A DNA stretch of 64,000 nt from Flagellimonas sp. 389. Lineage in GTDB: Bacteria > Bacteroidota > Bacteroidia > Flavobacteriales > Flavobacteriaceae. The DNA lies in contig NZ_JAHCMU010000009.1 of assembly GCF_018449435.1 (NCBI RefSeq), positions 1-64,000 of the forward strand, given 5' to 3'. Made by a program: the position numbers and the translations under genes. The first letter of the stretch is position 1, and each line of letters opens with the position of its first letter. This document shows positions 1 through 10,031 of the stretch, piece by piece. The notes under the pieces are model-generated. The model made no database searches and had not been told where the DNA came from. It worked only from the letters and a program-made list of their open reading frames with translations.

Positions 1-61
1 ACCCCGCATAAGAACTATACAATCCCTCTCTCAAACGCCTGCCTTATCAGCTAAGCGGGTG

Positions 62-98
62 CAAATATAGAAAGGTTTAAATGATCCTACCAAACAAA
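62..98 (-). promoter_or_regulatory. Promoter reading left out of the window
   Basis: On the minus strand a TATATTTG box (62-69) is preceded by TTTG repeats (91-98) with a 21-base gap, which fits the Bacteroidota -33/-10 pattern TTTG-N19-21-TANNTTTG. Transcription would run off the left edge after about 60 bases. The layout resembles the tRNA-Lys leader at 16.4 kb, so the target may be a tRNA or other stable RNA, but it is not in view. The rest of 1-240 shows no gene. Confidence 0.55.
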
Positions 99-241
99 TT
101 TGAAAAAAAAATCAAAAAAATTTTAATTACCTAAAAATCAATTATTTAAAAACAAAAAACATGATTTAGCGATATACCATTTCACTATTTTAAAGACAAG
201 TTATTGATTAAAAGACCAATATGCTTGAAAGCATTTATCTG

Positions 242-272
242 TTGTAGGCATCAACTCAAGATAGTATCTTTG
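242..272 (+). promoter_or_regulatory. thrS promoter
   Basis: A TATCTTTG box at 265-272 matches the TANNTTTG -10 consensus, with a partial -33 (TTG, 242-244) 20 bases upstream. Its position puts the transcript start after the upstream in-frame ATG at 204, which supports thrS starting at 300. Confidence 0.5.
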
Positions 273-299
273 CAGACTATCCAAAATAACGGAGAACAA

Positions 300-2240
300 A
301 TGATTGAAATTACCTTGCCAGACGGGGCAGTAAAGAAATTTTCTGAAGGCACTACCTCGATGGAGGTTGCAAAAGATATTAGCGAAGGATTGGCCAGAAA
401 CGTTATTTCTGCAAAGTTCAATGATACTATTGTTGAAACGACAACTCCTCTTACCCAAGACGGAAACCTTACTTTGTATACTTGGAACAATGAGGAAGGA
501 AAGAAGGCTTTTTGGCATTCTACCTCACATGTTCTTGCTCAAGCGCTTGAAGAATTGTATCCAAGAGCAAAATTAACTATAGGTCCGGCTATTGAAAATG
601 GATTCTATTATGATGTAGATTTTGGTGAGCAATCAATTTCCGAAAAAGATTTTCCCGCTATAGAGAAAAAAGCTTTAGAAATAGCAAGAGGTAAACACGA
701 TTACAAAATGCGAAGTGTTTCCAAAGCAGAGGCCTTGTCCTATTACAAAGAGCAAAATAATGAATATAAGGTAGAGTTGATTGAAAATCTGGAGGATGGC
801 ACCATAACTTTTTGCGACCACAGTTCTTTTACAGATTTATGTCGCGGTGGTCATATTCCCAACACAGGTATAATAAAAGCTATCAAAGTATTAAGTGTTG
901 CCGGTGCATATTGGAGAGGTGATGAAAATAACAAACAACTCACCAGGGTTTATGGTATTTCTTTTCCAAAGCAAAAGGAGCTTACAAAATACCTTGAACT
1001 CTTAGAAGAGGCAAAAAAGAGAGATCATAGAAAATTAGGAAAAGAGTTAGAACTCTTCACTTTTTCTAAAAAGGTAGGTCAGGGATTGCCTTTGTGGTTA
1101 CCAAATGGTGCTGCTCTAAGGGAGCGACTTGAACAATTTCTGAAAAAAGCCCAAAAGAAGGCAGGCTATGAAATGGTAGTCACTCCTCATATTGGACAAA
1201 AGGAACTTTATGTAACGTCTGGACACTATGCCAAATATGGGGAAGATAGTTTTCAACCTATCCATACTCCAAAAGAGGATGAGGAATTTCTCTTGAAACC
1301 AATGAACTGTCCGCATCATTGCGAAATATATAATAGCAGTCCTTTCAGCTACAAGGATCTCCCAAAACGATATGCAGAGTTTGGTACCGTGTATCGATAT
1401 GAGCAGAGCGGTGAACTACATGGTCTTACAAGGGTGAGAGGTTTTACCCAAGATGATGCACATATATTCTGTACTCCAGACCAATTAAATGATGAGTTCA
1501 AAAAAGTAATAGATCTTTCTTTATATGTATTGGGTTCTCTTGGGTTTGAAAATTTTACGGCCCAAGTTTCGGTTCGTGACCTAGGCAAGCCAGAAAAATA
1601 TATAGGAGAACCTGATAATTGGGAAAAGGCAGAGCAAGCAATTATTAATGCAGCAGATGAAAAAGGACTAACTTATATAGTCGAAAGTGGGGAAGCCGCT
1701 TTTTACGGTCCAAAGCTAGATTTTATGGTCAAAGATGCCCTAGGCAGAAATTGGCAGCTTGGCACCATTCAAGTAGATTACAATTTGCCGGAACGTTTCG
1801 ACCTCACCTATAAGGGTAGTGATAATGAACTGCACAGACCCGTCATGATTCACCGTGCACCTTTTGGAAGTTTGGAGCGTTTTGTGGCATTATTGCTAGA
1901 GCATACTGGAGGAAACTTCCCATTATGGCTCATTCCAACTCAAGCTATACTATTGCCGGTGAGTGAGAAACATGAAAAATATGCAGAAAAAGTTTTAAGT
2001 TCTTTAGAAAATCACGAAATTCGCGCGCTCATTGATAACAGGAACGAGACAGTAGGGAAGAAAATCCGTGAGGCCGAGCTAAAGAAAATCCCATTTATGC
2101 TCATCGTTGGAGAGCAAGAAGAAGCATCTCAAACCATATCGGTTAGAAGACATGGAGGAGACGATATGGGAAGTTTAAATATTAGTGCATTTTCCGACTT
2201 GGTAGCTACTGAAATAAATAGTACCTTAAAGTCGTTTTAA
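300..2240 (+). CDS. thrS: Threonyl-tRNA synthetase
   Basis: Cytoplasmic class II aminoacyl-tRNA synthetase charging tRNA-Thr, 646 residues, full length for the family. In order: an N-terminal TGS domain (starts [14 protein letters not shown]), an editing domain with an HSTSH metal motif, the catalytic core with KPMNCPHH (zinc cysteine), motif 2 around [17 protein letters not shown], motif 3 [11 protein letters not shown], and a C-terminal anticodon-binding domain. An upstream in-frame ATG at 204 would add 32 residues unlike the family, and the promoter lies inside that stretch, so 300 is chosen. It heads the thrS-infC-rpmI-rplT cluster common in bacteria. Confidence 0.97.
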   Translation: MIEITLPDGAVKKFSEGTTSMEVAKDISEGLARNVISAKFNDTIVETTTPLTQDGNLTLYTWNNEEGKKAFWHSTSHVLAQALEELYPRAKLTIGPAIENGFYYDVDFGEQSISEKDFPAIEKKALEIARGKHDYKMRSVSKAEALSYYKEQNNEYKVELIENLEDGTITFCDHSSFTDLCRGGHIPNTGIIKAIKVLSVAGAYWRGDENNKQLTRVYGISFPKQKELTKYLELLEEAKKRDHRKLGKELELFTFSKKVGQGLPLWLPNGAALRERLEQFLKKAQKKAGYEMVVTPHIGQKELYVTSGHYAKYGEDSFQPIHTPKEDEEFLLKPMNCPHHCEIYNSSPFSYKDLPKRYAEFGTVYRYEQSGELHGLTRVRGFTQDDAHIFCTPDQLNDEFKKVIDLSLYVLGSLGFENFTAQVSVRDLGKPEKYIGEPDNWEKAEQAIINAADEKGLTYIVESGEAAFYGPKLDFMVKDALGRNWQLGTIQVDYNLPERFDLTYKGSDNELHRPVMIHRAPFGSLERFVALLLEHTGGNFPLWLIPTQAILLPVSEKHEKYAEKVLSSLENHEIRALIDNRNETVGKKIREAELKKIPFMLIVGEQEEASQTISVRRHGGDDMGSLNISAFSDLVATEINSTLKSF

Positions 2241-2271
2241 CAAAATTTAGTTTAATTAAAAAGTATACGTC

Positions 2272-2826
2272 ATAGCAATACGAAGAAGATTTAGGCCCCA
2301 ACCCAGAAGGGAAAACAAAAACCCTCATAATATCAATGAAAGTATTACAGCTCCAGAAGTTAGGCTTGTTGGAGATAATGTAGAAGTTGGAGTGTACCCA
2401 ATTTCCAAAGCGCTGGCCAAGGCCAACGAACTGGAATTGGACTTAGTGGAAATTTCGCCAAAAGCGAATCCACCGGTCTGTAAAGTTATAGATTACAAAA
2501 AGTTTCTTTACGAGCAAAAGAAACGGGACAAGGCAATGAAAGCCAAAGCCACAAAGGTAATCGTTAAAGAAATACGATTTGGTCCGCAGACGGACGACCA
2601 TGATTATGAATTTAAAAAGCGACATGCCGAAAAATTTTTGAAAGATGGTGCAAAGCTCAAAGCATATGTTTTTTTTAAAGGTCGTTCCATTGTCTACAAG
2701 GATCAAGGTGAAATATTATTATTGAAATTGGCACAGGAACTAGAGGAACTTGGAAAAGTTGAACAGATGCCAAAATTAGAAGGTAAGCGTATGACCATGT
2801 TCATCGCTCCAAAAACGAAGAAGTAA
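2272..2826 (+). CDS. infC: Translation initiation factor IF-3 (ATA start)
   Basis: IF-3 binds the 30S subunit and checks the start codon. The first ATG/GTG-type start in frame (GTG at 2392) would cut off conserved N-domain sequence. Reading upstream in the same frame gives a conserved IF-3 start ([20 protein letters not shown]) preceded by an arginine-rich leader, back to ATA at 2272 (M-A-I-R-R-R-F-R). A stop codon lies at 2257-2259, and no ATG, GTG or TTG occurs between it and the conserved region. ATA is therefore the likely start, giving 184 residues, normal for IF-3. Use of a poor start codon is the known autoregulatory device of infC (AUU in E. coli). The C-domain ends RMTMFIAPK. Confidence 0.9.
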   Translation: MAIRRRFRPQPRRENKNPHNINESITAPEVRLVGDNVEVGVYPISKALAKANELELDLVEISPKANPPVCKVIDYKKFLYEQKKRDKAMKAKATKVIVKEIRFGPQTDDHDYEFKKRHAEKFLKDGAKLKAYVFFKGRSIVYKDQGEILLLKLAQELEELGKVEQMPKLEGKRMTMFIAPKTKK

Positions 2827-2880
2827 ACAATTTAAGCGGGATACCGAAATTGTTTCGGTTTAATATATAAAGAGGAGAAA

Positions 2881-3078
2881 ATGCCTAAGATGAAAACAAA
2901 GTCCAGTGCCAAAAAGCGTTTTAAGCTTACGGGTACGGGTAAAATCAAAAGAAAGCACGCTTTTAAGAGTCATATTTTGACCAAAAAGTCTAAAAAGCGC
3001 AAGCTTAAGTTGACACATTCTACTTTAGTTCATGAATCAGATGTCAACAGTATTAAGGAACAGTTACGTTTAAAATAA
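2881..3078 (+). CDS. rpmI: 50S ribosomal protein L35
   Basis: A 65-residue basic protein starting [28 protein letters not shown], the L35 signature. A purine-rich AAAGAGGAGAAA lies directly before the ATG, an unusually good ribosome-binding site for this phylum. It sits between infC and rplT in the standard order, 54 bases after infC. Confidence 0.97.
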   Translation: MPKMKTKSSAKKRFKLTGTGKIKRKHAFKSHILTKKSKKRKLKLTHSTLVHESDVNSIKEQLRLK

Positions 3079-3169
3079 TTGTTCAAAACGGTACATTAAA
3101 TATTAACCATGGAGTTAGGCTTTTAAAAGTATTCAAAACGAATCGCCTACTACAAAAAAATGAAACATT

Positions 3170-3514
3170 ATGCCAAGATCAGTAAATTCAGTTGCTTCTA
3201 GAGCTCGTAGAAAAAAAGTGATGAAGCAAGCCAAAGGTTACTTTGGAAGACGTAAAAACGTTTGGACAGTAGCCAAAAATGCGGTAGAAAAAGCTATGCT
3301 TTATGCCTATCGTGATAGAAGAAACAAAAAACGTAATTTCCGTGCACTTTGGATAACCCGTATCAATGCAGGTGCAAGAATGCATGGAATGTCCTACTCT
3401 CAATTTATGGGAAAGGTAAAGTCCAATGGTATAGAACTTAACAGAAAAGTTCTTGCAGATTTGGCCATGAACCATCCTGATGCTTTTAAAGCAATAGTAG
3501 AAAACGTAAAATAG
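3170..3514 (+). CDS. rplT: 50S ribosomal protein L20
   Basis: A 114-residue L20, starting [30 protein letters not shown], full length. L20 binds 23S rRNA early in 50S assembly and autoregulates this operon in several bacteria. The 91-base gap after rpmI contains a short TAGGC/GCCTA inverted repeat (about 3115-3154) that could be a leader structure, but this is weak. A strong terminator follows. Confidence 0.97.
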   Translation: MPRSVNSVASRARRKKVMKQAKGYFGRRKNVWTVAKNAVEKAMLYAYRDRRNKKRNFRALWITRINAGARMHGMSYSQFMGKVKSNGIELNRKVLADLAMNHPDAFKAIVENVK

Positions 3515-3542
3515 TTATAATATATATCCCGCTTTTAAAAAG

Positions 3543-3568
3543 TCCCGCTCGAATGAGCGGGATTTTTT
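3543..3568 (+). terminator. Terminator of the thrS-rplT cluster
   Basis: A perfect 8-bp stem TCCCGCTC/GAGCGGGA with a GAAT loop is followed by six T, 28 bases after the rplT stop. Confidence 0.9.
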
Positions 3569-3574
3569 GATATT

Positions 3575-3997
3575 TCAATTTCCAAAAGCTGTCAATACCA
3601 AGCTTCTGCAATTTGCCCTATCTCTGTGTTCACACAAGTAGATTCCCTGCCAAATCCCTAAGTTCAATCTTCCATTCGTAATGGGAACCTGAACAGCGTT
3701 TCCCAAGAGAGAAGCTTTGATATGCGCAGGCATATCATCAGGTCCTTCATAGGTATGTACATAGTAAGGAGCATCTTCGGGCACCATTTTATTAAAATGG
3801 CTCTCAAAGTCAACTCGGACAGTAGGGTCTGCGTTTTCATTGATTGTTAATCCTGCAGAGGTATGTTTTATAAAAACATTCAATATTCCTGATGTTATCT
3901 TTTCTATTTCAGGAAAAGCATCAATAATACTATCTGTGATTAAATGAAAGCCCCTTGGGTAAGGTTTAAGTCTTATTTCTGATTGGTAACATTTCAT
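3575..3997 (-). CDS. YjbQ/UPF0047 family protein
   Basis: A 140-residue protein of the YjbQ family. It shows the conserved histidine segment FIKHTSAGLTINENADP, then FNKMVPEDAPYYVHTYEGPDDMPAH, GRLNLGIWQGIYLCEHR and a terminal arginine/threonine-rich strand. Members form trimers with a metal-like histidine cluster. Some have weak thiamine-phosphate synthase activity, but the cellular role is unsettled. It is convergent with rplT and stands alone. Confidence 0.85.
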   Translation of the reverse strand: MKCYQSEIRLKPYPRGFHLITDSIIDAFPEIEKITSGILNVFIKHTSAGLTINENADPTVRVDFESHFNKMVPEDAPYYVHTYEGPDDMPAHIKASLLGNAVQVPITNGRLNLGIWQGIYLCEHRDRANCRSLVLTAFGN

Positions 3998-4019
3998 AAT
4001 CCGTGAAATTAATATAATC

Positions 4020-4052
4020 TTTACATCATTCCTTATTCAACCCCTACCTTTG
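4020..4052 (+). promoter_or_regulatory. Promoter of the HAD phosphatase gene
   Basis: A TACCTTTG -10 box (4045-4052) follows a TTTA -33-like element (4020-4023) at a 21-base gap, with the ATG 17 bases downstream. Confidence 0.55.
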
Positions 4053-4069
4053 CATTTCTAAAATAGAAA

Positions 4070-4864
4070 ATGGACTTATCAAAAATAAAAATGGTAGTCT
4101 CCGACATGGACGGCACCTTATTAAATTCTAATCACGAAGTAAGCGACCGCTTTTTTGAAATTCACGAAAAACTTAAAAAAAGAGACATCAAATTTATGGC
4201 TGCCAGTGGCCGTCAATATCATAGCATCATCGAGAAACTTTTACCAATAAAAGATGATATAATCGTTATTGCGGAAAATGGTGCCTTGGTCAAGCAACAG
4301 GAAGAAGAACTTCTCGTGACCCCACTTGTGAAAACCCATAGACACAACTTACTTTCAAAAATAAATGAAATAGAAGGGGCACATGCGATGTTATGCGGTA
4401 AGTACATATCCTATTTTGATGGAAAATCAGTTTCTTTCTTGGACCAGATTAAAGAATACTACTCAAGTTATGAGATTCATGATGACTATAGCTCAGTAAC
4501 CGATGAGATTTTAAAAATTGCAATATACCATCCCGTAAGCGCAGAAGCGTTTATTTACCCAGAAATGATGTCGCTGGAACACGAAGTCAAAATCAAAGTT
4601 TCAGGTTTGAATTGGGTAGATGTTAACCATATTAATGCCAATAAGGGCTATGCGCTCCAACACGTTTTGGATACTTATGGATTAGCTACAGATGAAGTCT
4701 TGGTCTTTGGCGACTATAACAATGATTTAGAAATGCTTCAAGTAGCGGAATATAGCTTTGCAATGGCCAATGCGCATCCTAACGTTAAAAAAGTAGCTAA
4801 TTTCGAGACTACAAGCAATAATGAATTTGGCGTAGAGCGGGTTTTAGAAAAAATAATCCTTTGA
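4070..4864 (+). CDS. Cof-type HAD-superfamily hydrolase
   Basis: A 264-residue HAD phosphatase of the Cof/IIB group, probably acting on sugar phosphates or related phosphometabolites. Motif I is VVSDMDGTLL near the N-terminus (nucleophile and acid aspartates), motif II is in FMAASGRQY, a lysine is in KIKVSGLNWVDV/NKGYAL, and motif IV is VLVFGDYNNDLEML. The cap domain lies between motifs II and III. Substrate cannot be assigned. Its end is two bases from the end of the converging gene. Confidence 0.85.
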   Translation: MDLSKIKMVVSDMDGTLLNSNHEVSDRFFEIHEKLKKRDIKFMAASGRQYHSIIEKLLPIKDDIIVIAENGALVKQQEEELLVTPLVKTHRHNLLSKINEIEGAHAMLCGKYISYFDGKSVSFLDQIKEYYSSYEIHDDYSSVTDEILKIAIYHPVSAEAFIYPEMMSLEHEVKIKVSGLNWVDVNHINANKGYALQHVLDTYGLATDEVLVFGDYNNDLEMLQVAEYSFAMANAHPNVKKVANFETTSNNEFGVERVLEKIIL

Positions 4865-4865
4865 C

Positions 4866-6149
4866 CTAGGTTTTTTGCTTCTTTTTACGAGCCGCTGGAA
4901 AGAGCACATTATTCAGGATAAGTCGATATCCTGGAGAAGTTGGGTGCAGTTCCAATTCTGTTTTTGGGTCACCCACCCTATGCTGGTAATCTTCCGGGTC
5001 GTGACCTCCATAAAATGTAAAAAAGCCCTTTCCTTTAATTCCATGAATATAGCGAGCTTCACTATTTATTTTGTTTTCACCTAAAACCATTACTGTAGGT
5101 TTTACCTCGTCACGAGTGAACGATGTAGTCTGTCCCATAAAACCCTTTACCAAAGCTGTATGATTCTGGGTAAGCATTGTGGGCACCGGGTCCCATTTGG
5201 CCGAAAACTCCATTAAGGAAAAATAATCGGATTCTTTGGGAACGTTTCTGCGTTTGTTTGTCATATCTATAGAGGAGAACTCGTAGCGCGATGGGTCACG
5301 CTCCAATATAAAGTTGGTAAACGCGAACGTATTGCCATAGTTCAATTTTGACTGGTAATTTGCATCGGAAGCATCTCCATCGAACATGGGTTCACAGATA
5401 TCTACATTTTCTGCCGCTAAAGCAATATCAAAACTATCCGTTGCGGAACACATGGCGAACATAAAGCCACCGCCTACTACATAATTTCTTATTTTTAAGG
5501 CTACGGCACGTTTCGCTTCGGATACCTTAGAAAATCCCAGTTTTTGGGCTAATGCCTCTGCTTCCGATTTGTTCTTTATATACCAAGGTGCTGCTCTGTA
5601 GGCCCCATAAAACTTACCATACTGACCTGTAAAATCTTCATGGTGTAGGTGTAGCCAATCATACAACACCAATTTATTATCCAATACTTCTTCATCGTAA
5701 ATATTGACGTAAGGAATCTCAGCGTATGTCAATACCATGGTGACAGCATCATCCCAAGGCTGATTTCCCTTAGGAGAATATACTGCGATTTTAGGAGCTT
5801 TTTCCAAAATAACCGCTTCTTGATTTTGTGAAGGACTGTTAATTTTATCCAAGATTTTTTCCGCTTGCCCATCAGATAGTATTTCAAAGGAAACACCACG
5901 AATTTGACATTCTTTACGTATAGCTTCTCCATCTGGCAACAAAAAAGACCCTCCACGGTAGTTTAATAGCCACTGTACTTTTTGCTGTTTGGTGAGTACC
6001 CAATAGGTAATACCGTATGCTTTTAAATGGTTCTCTTGTCCGTCGGCATCCATTGGAATGAGAATGACCGAAGCAAAAATATTTACACTAAAGAAAAATG
6101 ATAAAACAAATAGATAATTCCTTGATCTCAAATTAAGCAAGCTTAACAT
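4866..6149 (-). CDS. Secreted protein often labelled asparagine synthetase B
   Basis: A 427-residue protein of a Bacteroidota family commonly annotated 'asparagine synthetase B'. It has no N-terminal catalytic cysteine, no glutaminase domain and no PP-loop, so the label is unsupported. It starts with a signal or membrane segment (LFVLSFFFSVNIFASVIL). Later parts (PKIAVYSPKGNQPWDDAVTMVLTYAEIPY, GGGFMFAMCSATDSFDIALAAE, YIHGIKGKGFFTFYGGHDPEDYQH) recall a class I amidotransferase-like or ThuA-like fold. The ATG at 6149 is preferred over 6218, which would overlap dnaB and precede the signal peptide. It follows dnaB by 31 bases and may be co-transcribed. Confidence 0.7.
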   Translation of the reverse strand: MLSLLNLRSRNYLFVLSFFFSVNIFASVILIPMDADGQENHLKAYGITYWVLTKQQKVQWLLNYRGGSFLLPDGEAIRKECQIRGVSFEILSDGQAEKILDKINSPSQNQEAVILEKAPKIAVYSPKGNQPWDDAVTMVLTYAEIPYVNIYDEEVLDNKLVLYDWLHLHHEDFTGQYGKFYGAYRAAPWYIKNKSEAEALAQKLGFSKVSEAKRAVALKIRNYVVGGGFMFAMCSATDSFDIALAAENVDICEPMFDGDASDANYQSKLNYGNTFAFTNFILERDPSRYEFSSIDMTNKRRNVPKESDYFSLMEFSAKWDPVPTMLTQNHTALVKGFMGQTTSFTRDEVKPTVMVLGENKINSEARYIHGIKGKGFFTFYGGHDPEDYQHRVGDPKTELELHPTSPGYRLILNNVLFPAARKKKQKT

Positions 6150-6180
6150 GAAGAATTTTGGTAATTTAAGAAAAGTGTGT

Positions 6181-7728
6181 TTAAAAGGGCACATCATTAT
6201 CGTCTGGGTCATCTCCATCGTTCATTGCACTACCAAAAGCTTCGTCTGTACTCGGCAAATTCGGTGTTGCAAAGGGATTCTCTTCATCCGCGTTCATCTT
6301 TGATTGAAACTCGAACGGGGAATCAAAGTCATCCAAGTTATCAAATTTACCCAGAGCTCCAATAAACTTTAACCTAATATTATCCAATCCACCATTACGG
6401 TGTTTGGCCACTATAAATTCTGCCTGACCTTGTGTGGGTGTACGTTCTTCATCGTCCCACTCATCTATTTTGTAGTATTCTGGACGATAAATAAAGGATA
6501 CAATATCTGCATCTTGTTCAATAGCTCCAGATTCCCTTAAATCTGAAAGTATAGGACGTTTGCTACCACCTCTCGTCTCCACCGCACGCGATAATTGGGA
6601 AAGTGCTATTACGGGAACACTAAGTTCTTTTGCCAATGCTTTTAGGTTTCTGGAAATAGTAGAAATCTCCTGCTCACGATTTCCCCCTTTTTGACTTCCT
6701 CCCGCCGTCATCAATTGCAAATAATCAATAACAATCAATTTTATTTTGTGCTGTGATGCCAATCGCCTTGCCTTGGCCCGTAAGTCAAAAATTGAAAGTG
6801 AAGGTGTATCATCAATAAATAGTGGCGCCTTTTCCAGTGCCTTGACCTTTACGTTCAGTTGTTCCCATTCATGTTTTTCCAGCCGCCCAGTACGTAATTT
6901 TTCTGATGATAGACCTGTTTCCGATGAAATTAAACGGGTTATCAATTGTACGGATGACATTTCCAAAGAAAAGAACGCTACAGGAATCTCTGAATTGACC
7001 GCAATATTACGTGCCATTGAAAGCGTCAATGCTGTTTTACCCATACCAGGTCGCGCAGCAACAATGACCAAATCACTGGGTTGCCAGCCAGACGTTAGCT
7101 TATCCAATTTGTCAAAACCTGATGGGATTCCACTAAGACCTTCCTTATTGGAAATTTCTTCAATTTTCTTTTTAGCCTGAATCACCAAATTCTGAGCGGT
7201 CTCAGCAGAGCGTTTAAGGTTTCCTTGTGTTACTTCGTATAATTTTGCTTCAGCAGTATCCAATAAATCAAAAACATCTGTAGCATCACTATACGAATCC
7301 TCAATGATTTCGTTCGATATTTTTATAAGGCTTCGCTGAATATATTTTTGCAGTATAATCCGGGCATGGAACTCAATATGAGCGGAAGAAGCTACTTTTT
7401 GGGTAAGTTTAATAAGATAAAAATCACCTCCTGCTGCTTCTAAACGGGAATCTTTCTTTAACTGTGAAGAAACGGTTAATAAATCCACTGGTTCAGATGA
7501 TTCAAACAATTTAAAGATGGCTTCGTAAATAAATCGATGGGCGTCTTTATAAAAAACATCTGGATGTAAGATATCTATTACTTCATCCACACCTTTTTTG
7601 TCAATCATCATAGCTCCAAGCACAACCTCCTCTAAATCAACTGCTTGAGGTGGTATTTTACCGCGCTCTAAATTAATTAGCGTTGACTTATCAACTTTAT
7701 GACCAACAATGGGGTTAGGTTTATCCAT
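6181..7728 (-). CDS. dnaB: Replicative DNA helicase
   Basis: A 515-residue hexameric helicase that unwinds DNA at the fork. The N-terminal domain (about 25-175) starts PPQAVDLEEVVLGAMM. The RecA-like domain has Walker A ARPGMGKT (225-232), Walker B IKLIVIDYLQLM, then ALSQLSRAVETR and SDLRESGAIEQDADIV. The tail is acidic and disordered (DEAFGSAMNDGDDPDDNDVPF). No intein is present and the length is normal. Confidence 0.97.
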   Translation of the reverse strand: MDKPNPIVGHKVDKSTLINLERGKIPPQAVDLEEVVLGAMMIDKKGVDEVIDILHPDVFYKDAHRFIYEAIFKLFESSEPVDLLTVSSQLKKDSRLEAAGGDFYLIKLTQKVASSAHIEFHARIILQKYIQRSLIKISNEIIEDSYSDATDVFDLLDTAEAKLYEVTQGNLKRSAETAQNLVIQAKKKIEEISNKEGLSGIPSGFDKLDKLTSGWQPSDLVIVAARPGMGKTALTLSMARNIAVNSEIPVAFFSLEMSSVQLITRLISSETGLSSEKLRTGRLEKHEWEQLNVKVKALEKAPLFIDDTPSLSIFDLRAKARRLASQHKIKLIVIDYLQLMTAGGSQKGGNREQEISTISRNLKALAKELSVPVIALSQLSRAVETRGGSKRPILSDLRESGAIEQDADIVSFIYRPEYYKIDEWDDEERTPTQGQAEFIVAKHRNGGLDNIRLKFIGALGKFDNLDDFDSPFEFQSKMNADEENPFATPNLPSTDEAFGSAMNDGDDPDDNDVPF

Positions 7729-7895
7729 AGGTACGAAAGTAGGTAATTAACCTTTACTTAACTTTAAATTAATGAGTTGTGATGTCCACAGGTGTTTAAC
7801 AAAATTACTGTTGATAACTAAAAAAATATGTTAACAACATAAAATTGTTGACTTAAATAAGATACTAAAAATTGGTTAATGCGAGAAAACCGCTG

Positions 7896-8849
7896 TTAGT
7901 CATTAAACACACCCATCTCGGCGTATTTTTCCATTCGGGTTTTAACCAGTTCTTTTGGTGATAACTTTTGTAATTCAGCAAAATGGGTCGAAATTTTATT
8001 TTTTACCGTCTCGAAGGTTTTATCTCTATTGGTATGTGCTCCACCTAAAGGTTCTCGAACAATTTCATCTACCAACTTTTGTTTCTTCATATCTGTTGCG
8101 GTAAGCTTCAGGGCTTCTGCCGCTTGTTCCTTATATTCCCAGCTCCGCCATAAAATAGAAGAACAGGATTCGGGAGAAATTACTGAATACCAAGTGTTTT
8201 CCAACATCAGCACCTTATCTCCCACTCCAATGCCCAATGCACCACCTGAAGCACCTTCTCCTATGATTACAACAATAATTGGAACTTTAAGACGGGTCAT
8301 TTCGAGGATATTACGGGCAATCGCTTCTCCTTGACCTCTTTCCTCAGCCTCAATACCTGGATAAGCTCCTGGTGTATCTATAAAGCATACTACGGGAATT
8401 CCAAACTTCTCAGCAGATTTCATTAGACGTAATGCTTTTCTATATCCCTCTGGGTTTGCCATACCAAAATTACGGTATTGGCGGGTTTTAGTGTTGTATC
8501 CTTTTTGCTGACCTACGAACATATAACTTTGGTCACCAATCTTGCCCAAACCACCTATCATTGCCTTATCGTCCTTTACATTTCTATCACCATGAAGTTC
8601 TAAAAATGTATCTCCGCATATGGCATTGATATAGTCCATTGTATATGGCCTGTTAGGATGTCTGGACAACTGGACACGTTGCCAAGCACTAAGGTTTTTA
8701 TAAATATCCTTACGGGTTTCCCCCAGTTTTTTTTCAATTTGCTGGCAGGTTTCGGTAACATCTACTTCACTTTCTTCTCCAATGACCATACATTTTTGCA
8801 GTTGGTCTTCGAGTTCTTTAATAGGTAGTTCAAAATCTAAATATTCCAT
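7896..8849 (-). CDS. accA: Acetyl-CoA carboxylase carboxyltransferase, alpha subunit
   Basis: A 317-residue subunit that, with AccD, moves CO2 from biotin to acetyl-CoA to make malonyl-CoA for fatty-acid synthesis. Family landmarks are [63 protein letters not shown] and [13 protein letters not shown]. It is full length and on its own; accD is not in the window. Confidence 0.96.
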   Translation of the reverse strand: MEYLDFELPIKELEDQLQKCMVIGEESEVDVTETCQQIEKKLGETRKDIYKNLSAWQRVQLSRHPNRPYTMDYINAICGDTFLELHGDRNVKDDKAMIGGLGKIGDQSYMFVGQQKGYNTKTRQYRNFGMANPEGYRKALRLMKSAEKFGIPVVCFIDTPGAYPGIEAEERGQGEAIARNILEMTRLKVPIIVVIIGEGASGGALGIGVGDKVLMLENTWYSVISPESCSSILWRSWEYKEQAAEALKLTATDMKKQKLVDEIVREPLGGAHTNRDKTFETVKNKISTHFAELQKLSPKELVKTRMEKYAEMGVFND

Positions 8850-8878
8850 GGAAAGTTGGTTTCAGAAAATAATGTGGA

Positions 8879-8886
8879 CAAATATA
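8879..8886 (-). promoter_or_regulatory. accA -10 box
   Basis: TATATTTG on the minus strand, 29 bases before the accA ATG, matches TANNTTTG. No clear TTTG -33 is seen. Confidence 0.45.
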
Positions 8887-8948
8887 AAACTTTAAAGAAC
8901 ACTCCTAATTGGTTGCCTAAATTAATTGAAGAATAAAACTTCAACCCA

Positions 8949-10031
8949 TCAACGCTTGGCCTTCATCAGCATATACACTGCAAAGACACCGAAAATAAGG
9001 TTAGGCACAAGTACTGCCAACAGTGGGGAAAAACCAGATTGTTCCGCCAAGGTCCCAAAAACTTTATCGAAGAAAATATAGATAAACGCAACACCTATTC
9101 CAAACGCAAGATTTAAGCCCATTCCCCCCCTTCGCTTTACAGAGGATACCGCAACCGCTATCACTGTAAGTATAAAAGCCGCTATTGGCAATGCCCATCT
9201 CTTATATTTTACCAAAATATAAGCATTGATATTGGAAGCTCCTTTTTGCTGCTGATCTTCTATAAATTCATTCAGCTCAAATAAATTTTTTGTCTCTGCT
9301 ACATAGGATACAGGTGTTAGGTCCTCAATCTTAAATGTGAAAAGTGTATCCAACCTTCTTTTGGTCTCTACTATTTCAATATTGTTCCTAAGTTTTCGTT
9401 TTGCGTAATTGGTCAACCTGTAGATACTATCTTTTTCTATCCATCTAATATTGGATGCCGATATTTTATAGTCCAATTTTTTAATGGAATCGAAATGTTC
9501 GTAGGTGAAATTGTAGCCTATTTTTCTTGCAGGGTCAAAACTGCTCACATATAAATAATCGTTTTCGTTGAGCTGATTGAATATATTACTGGTCACCCTA
9601 TCTTGACGCCCTTTTTTGAAATATTTATATTCAAATTCATTATACCCAATACTTGCATGTGGAACTATGAACATACCCATCATAAAAATGAGAATTGCCA
9701 CTAATGAAGCACCAATAAGGTACGGACGCAAAAAGCGGGCATAAGAAACTCCAGAGCTCAGTATGGCAACTATTTCGGTATTGCTCGCCAATTTAGACGT
9801 AAAAAAGATAATCGATAGAAATAAAAAGATAGGAAGAAGCAGATTACCGATGACCAAGGTAAAATTGCTGTAAAACACGATTACCTCGCTCAACGGAGCT
9901 TCATTATCAATGATCTTACCAATTTTCTCGGCCAGATTGGCCATTATCCCAATTGGCACAAATAGCAACAACATCCCTAAAAAGGTTACCAAATAGCGTT
10001 TTAAAATATATCTATCGAGTATGGTAAGCAT
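8949..10031 (-). CDS. LptF/LptG (YjgP/YjgQ) family permease
   Basis: A 360-residue inner-membrane protein of the LPS export ABC transporter. It has an N-terminal pair of membrane segments (LVTFLGMLLLFVPIGIMA, LVIGNLLLPIFLFLSIIFF), the conserved SNTEIVAILSSGVSYARFLRP coupling region, a long periplasmic beta-rich domain and C-terminal membrane segments. Whether it is the F or G paralogue cannot be told. Its ATG overlaps the tgt stop in TAATG, implying translational coupling. Confidence 0.88.
   Translation of the reverse strand: MLTILDRYILKRYLVTFLGMLLLFVPIGIMANLAEKIGKIIDNEAPLSEVIVFYSNFTLVIGNLLLPIFLFLSIIFFTSKLASNTEIVAILSSGVSYARFLRPYLIGASLVAILIFMMGMFIVPHASIGYNEFEYKYFKKGRQDRVTSNIFNQLNENDYLYVSSFDPARKIGYNFTYEHFDSIKKLDYKISASNIRWIEKDSIYRLTNYAKRKLRNNIEIVETKRRLDTLFTFKIEDLTPVSYVAETKNLFELNEFIEDQQQKGASNINAYILVKYKRWALPIAAFILTVIAVAVSSVKRRGGMGLNLAFGIGVAFIYIFFDKVFGTLAEQSGFSPLLAVLVPNLIFGVFAVYMLMKAKR

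Noticed and set aside
1-60. Possible tRNA on the minus strand at the left edge
   Set aside because: No D, anticodon or T arm can be formed within the visible bases; only the promoter and leader are supported.
3115-3154. TAGGC/GCCTA repeat between rpmI and rplT as an L20 autoregulatory leader
   Set aside because: Only five pairs with a long loop, and nothing matching a known L20 site could be shown.
6746-7180. 144-residue open frame antisense to dnaB
   Set aside because: Composition follows from the opposite strand of a strongly conserved gene; no motif and no promoter.
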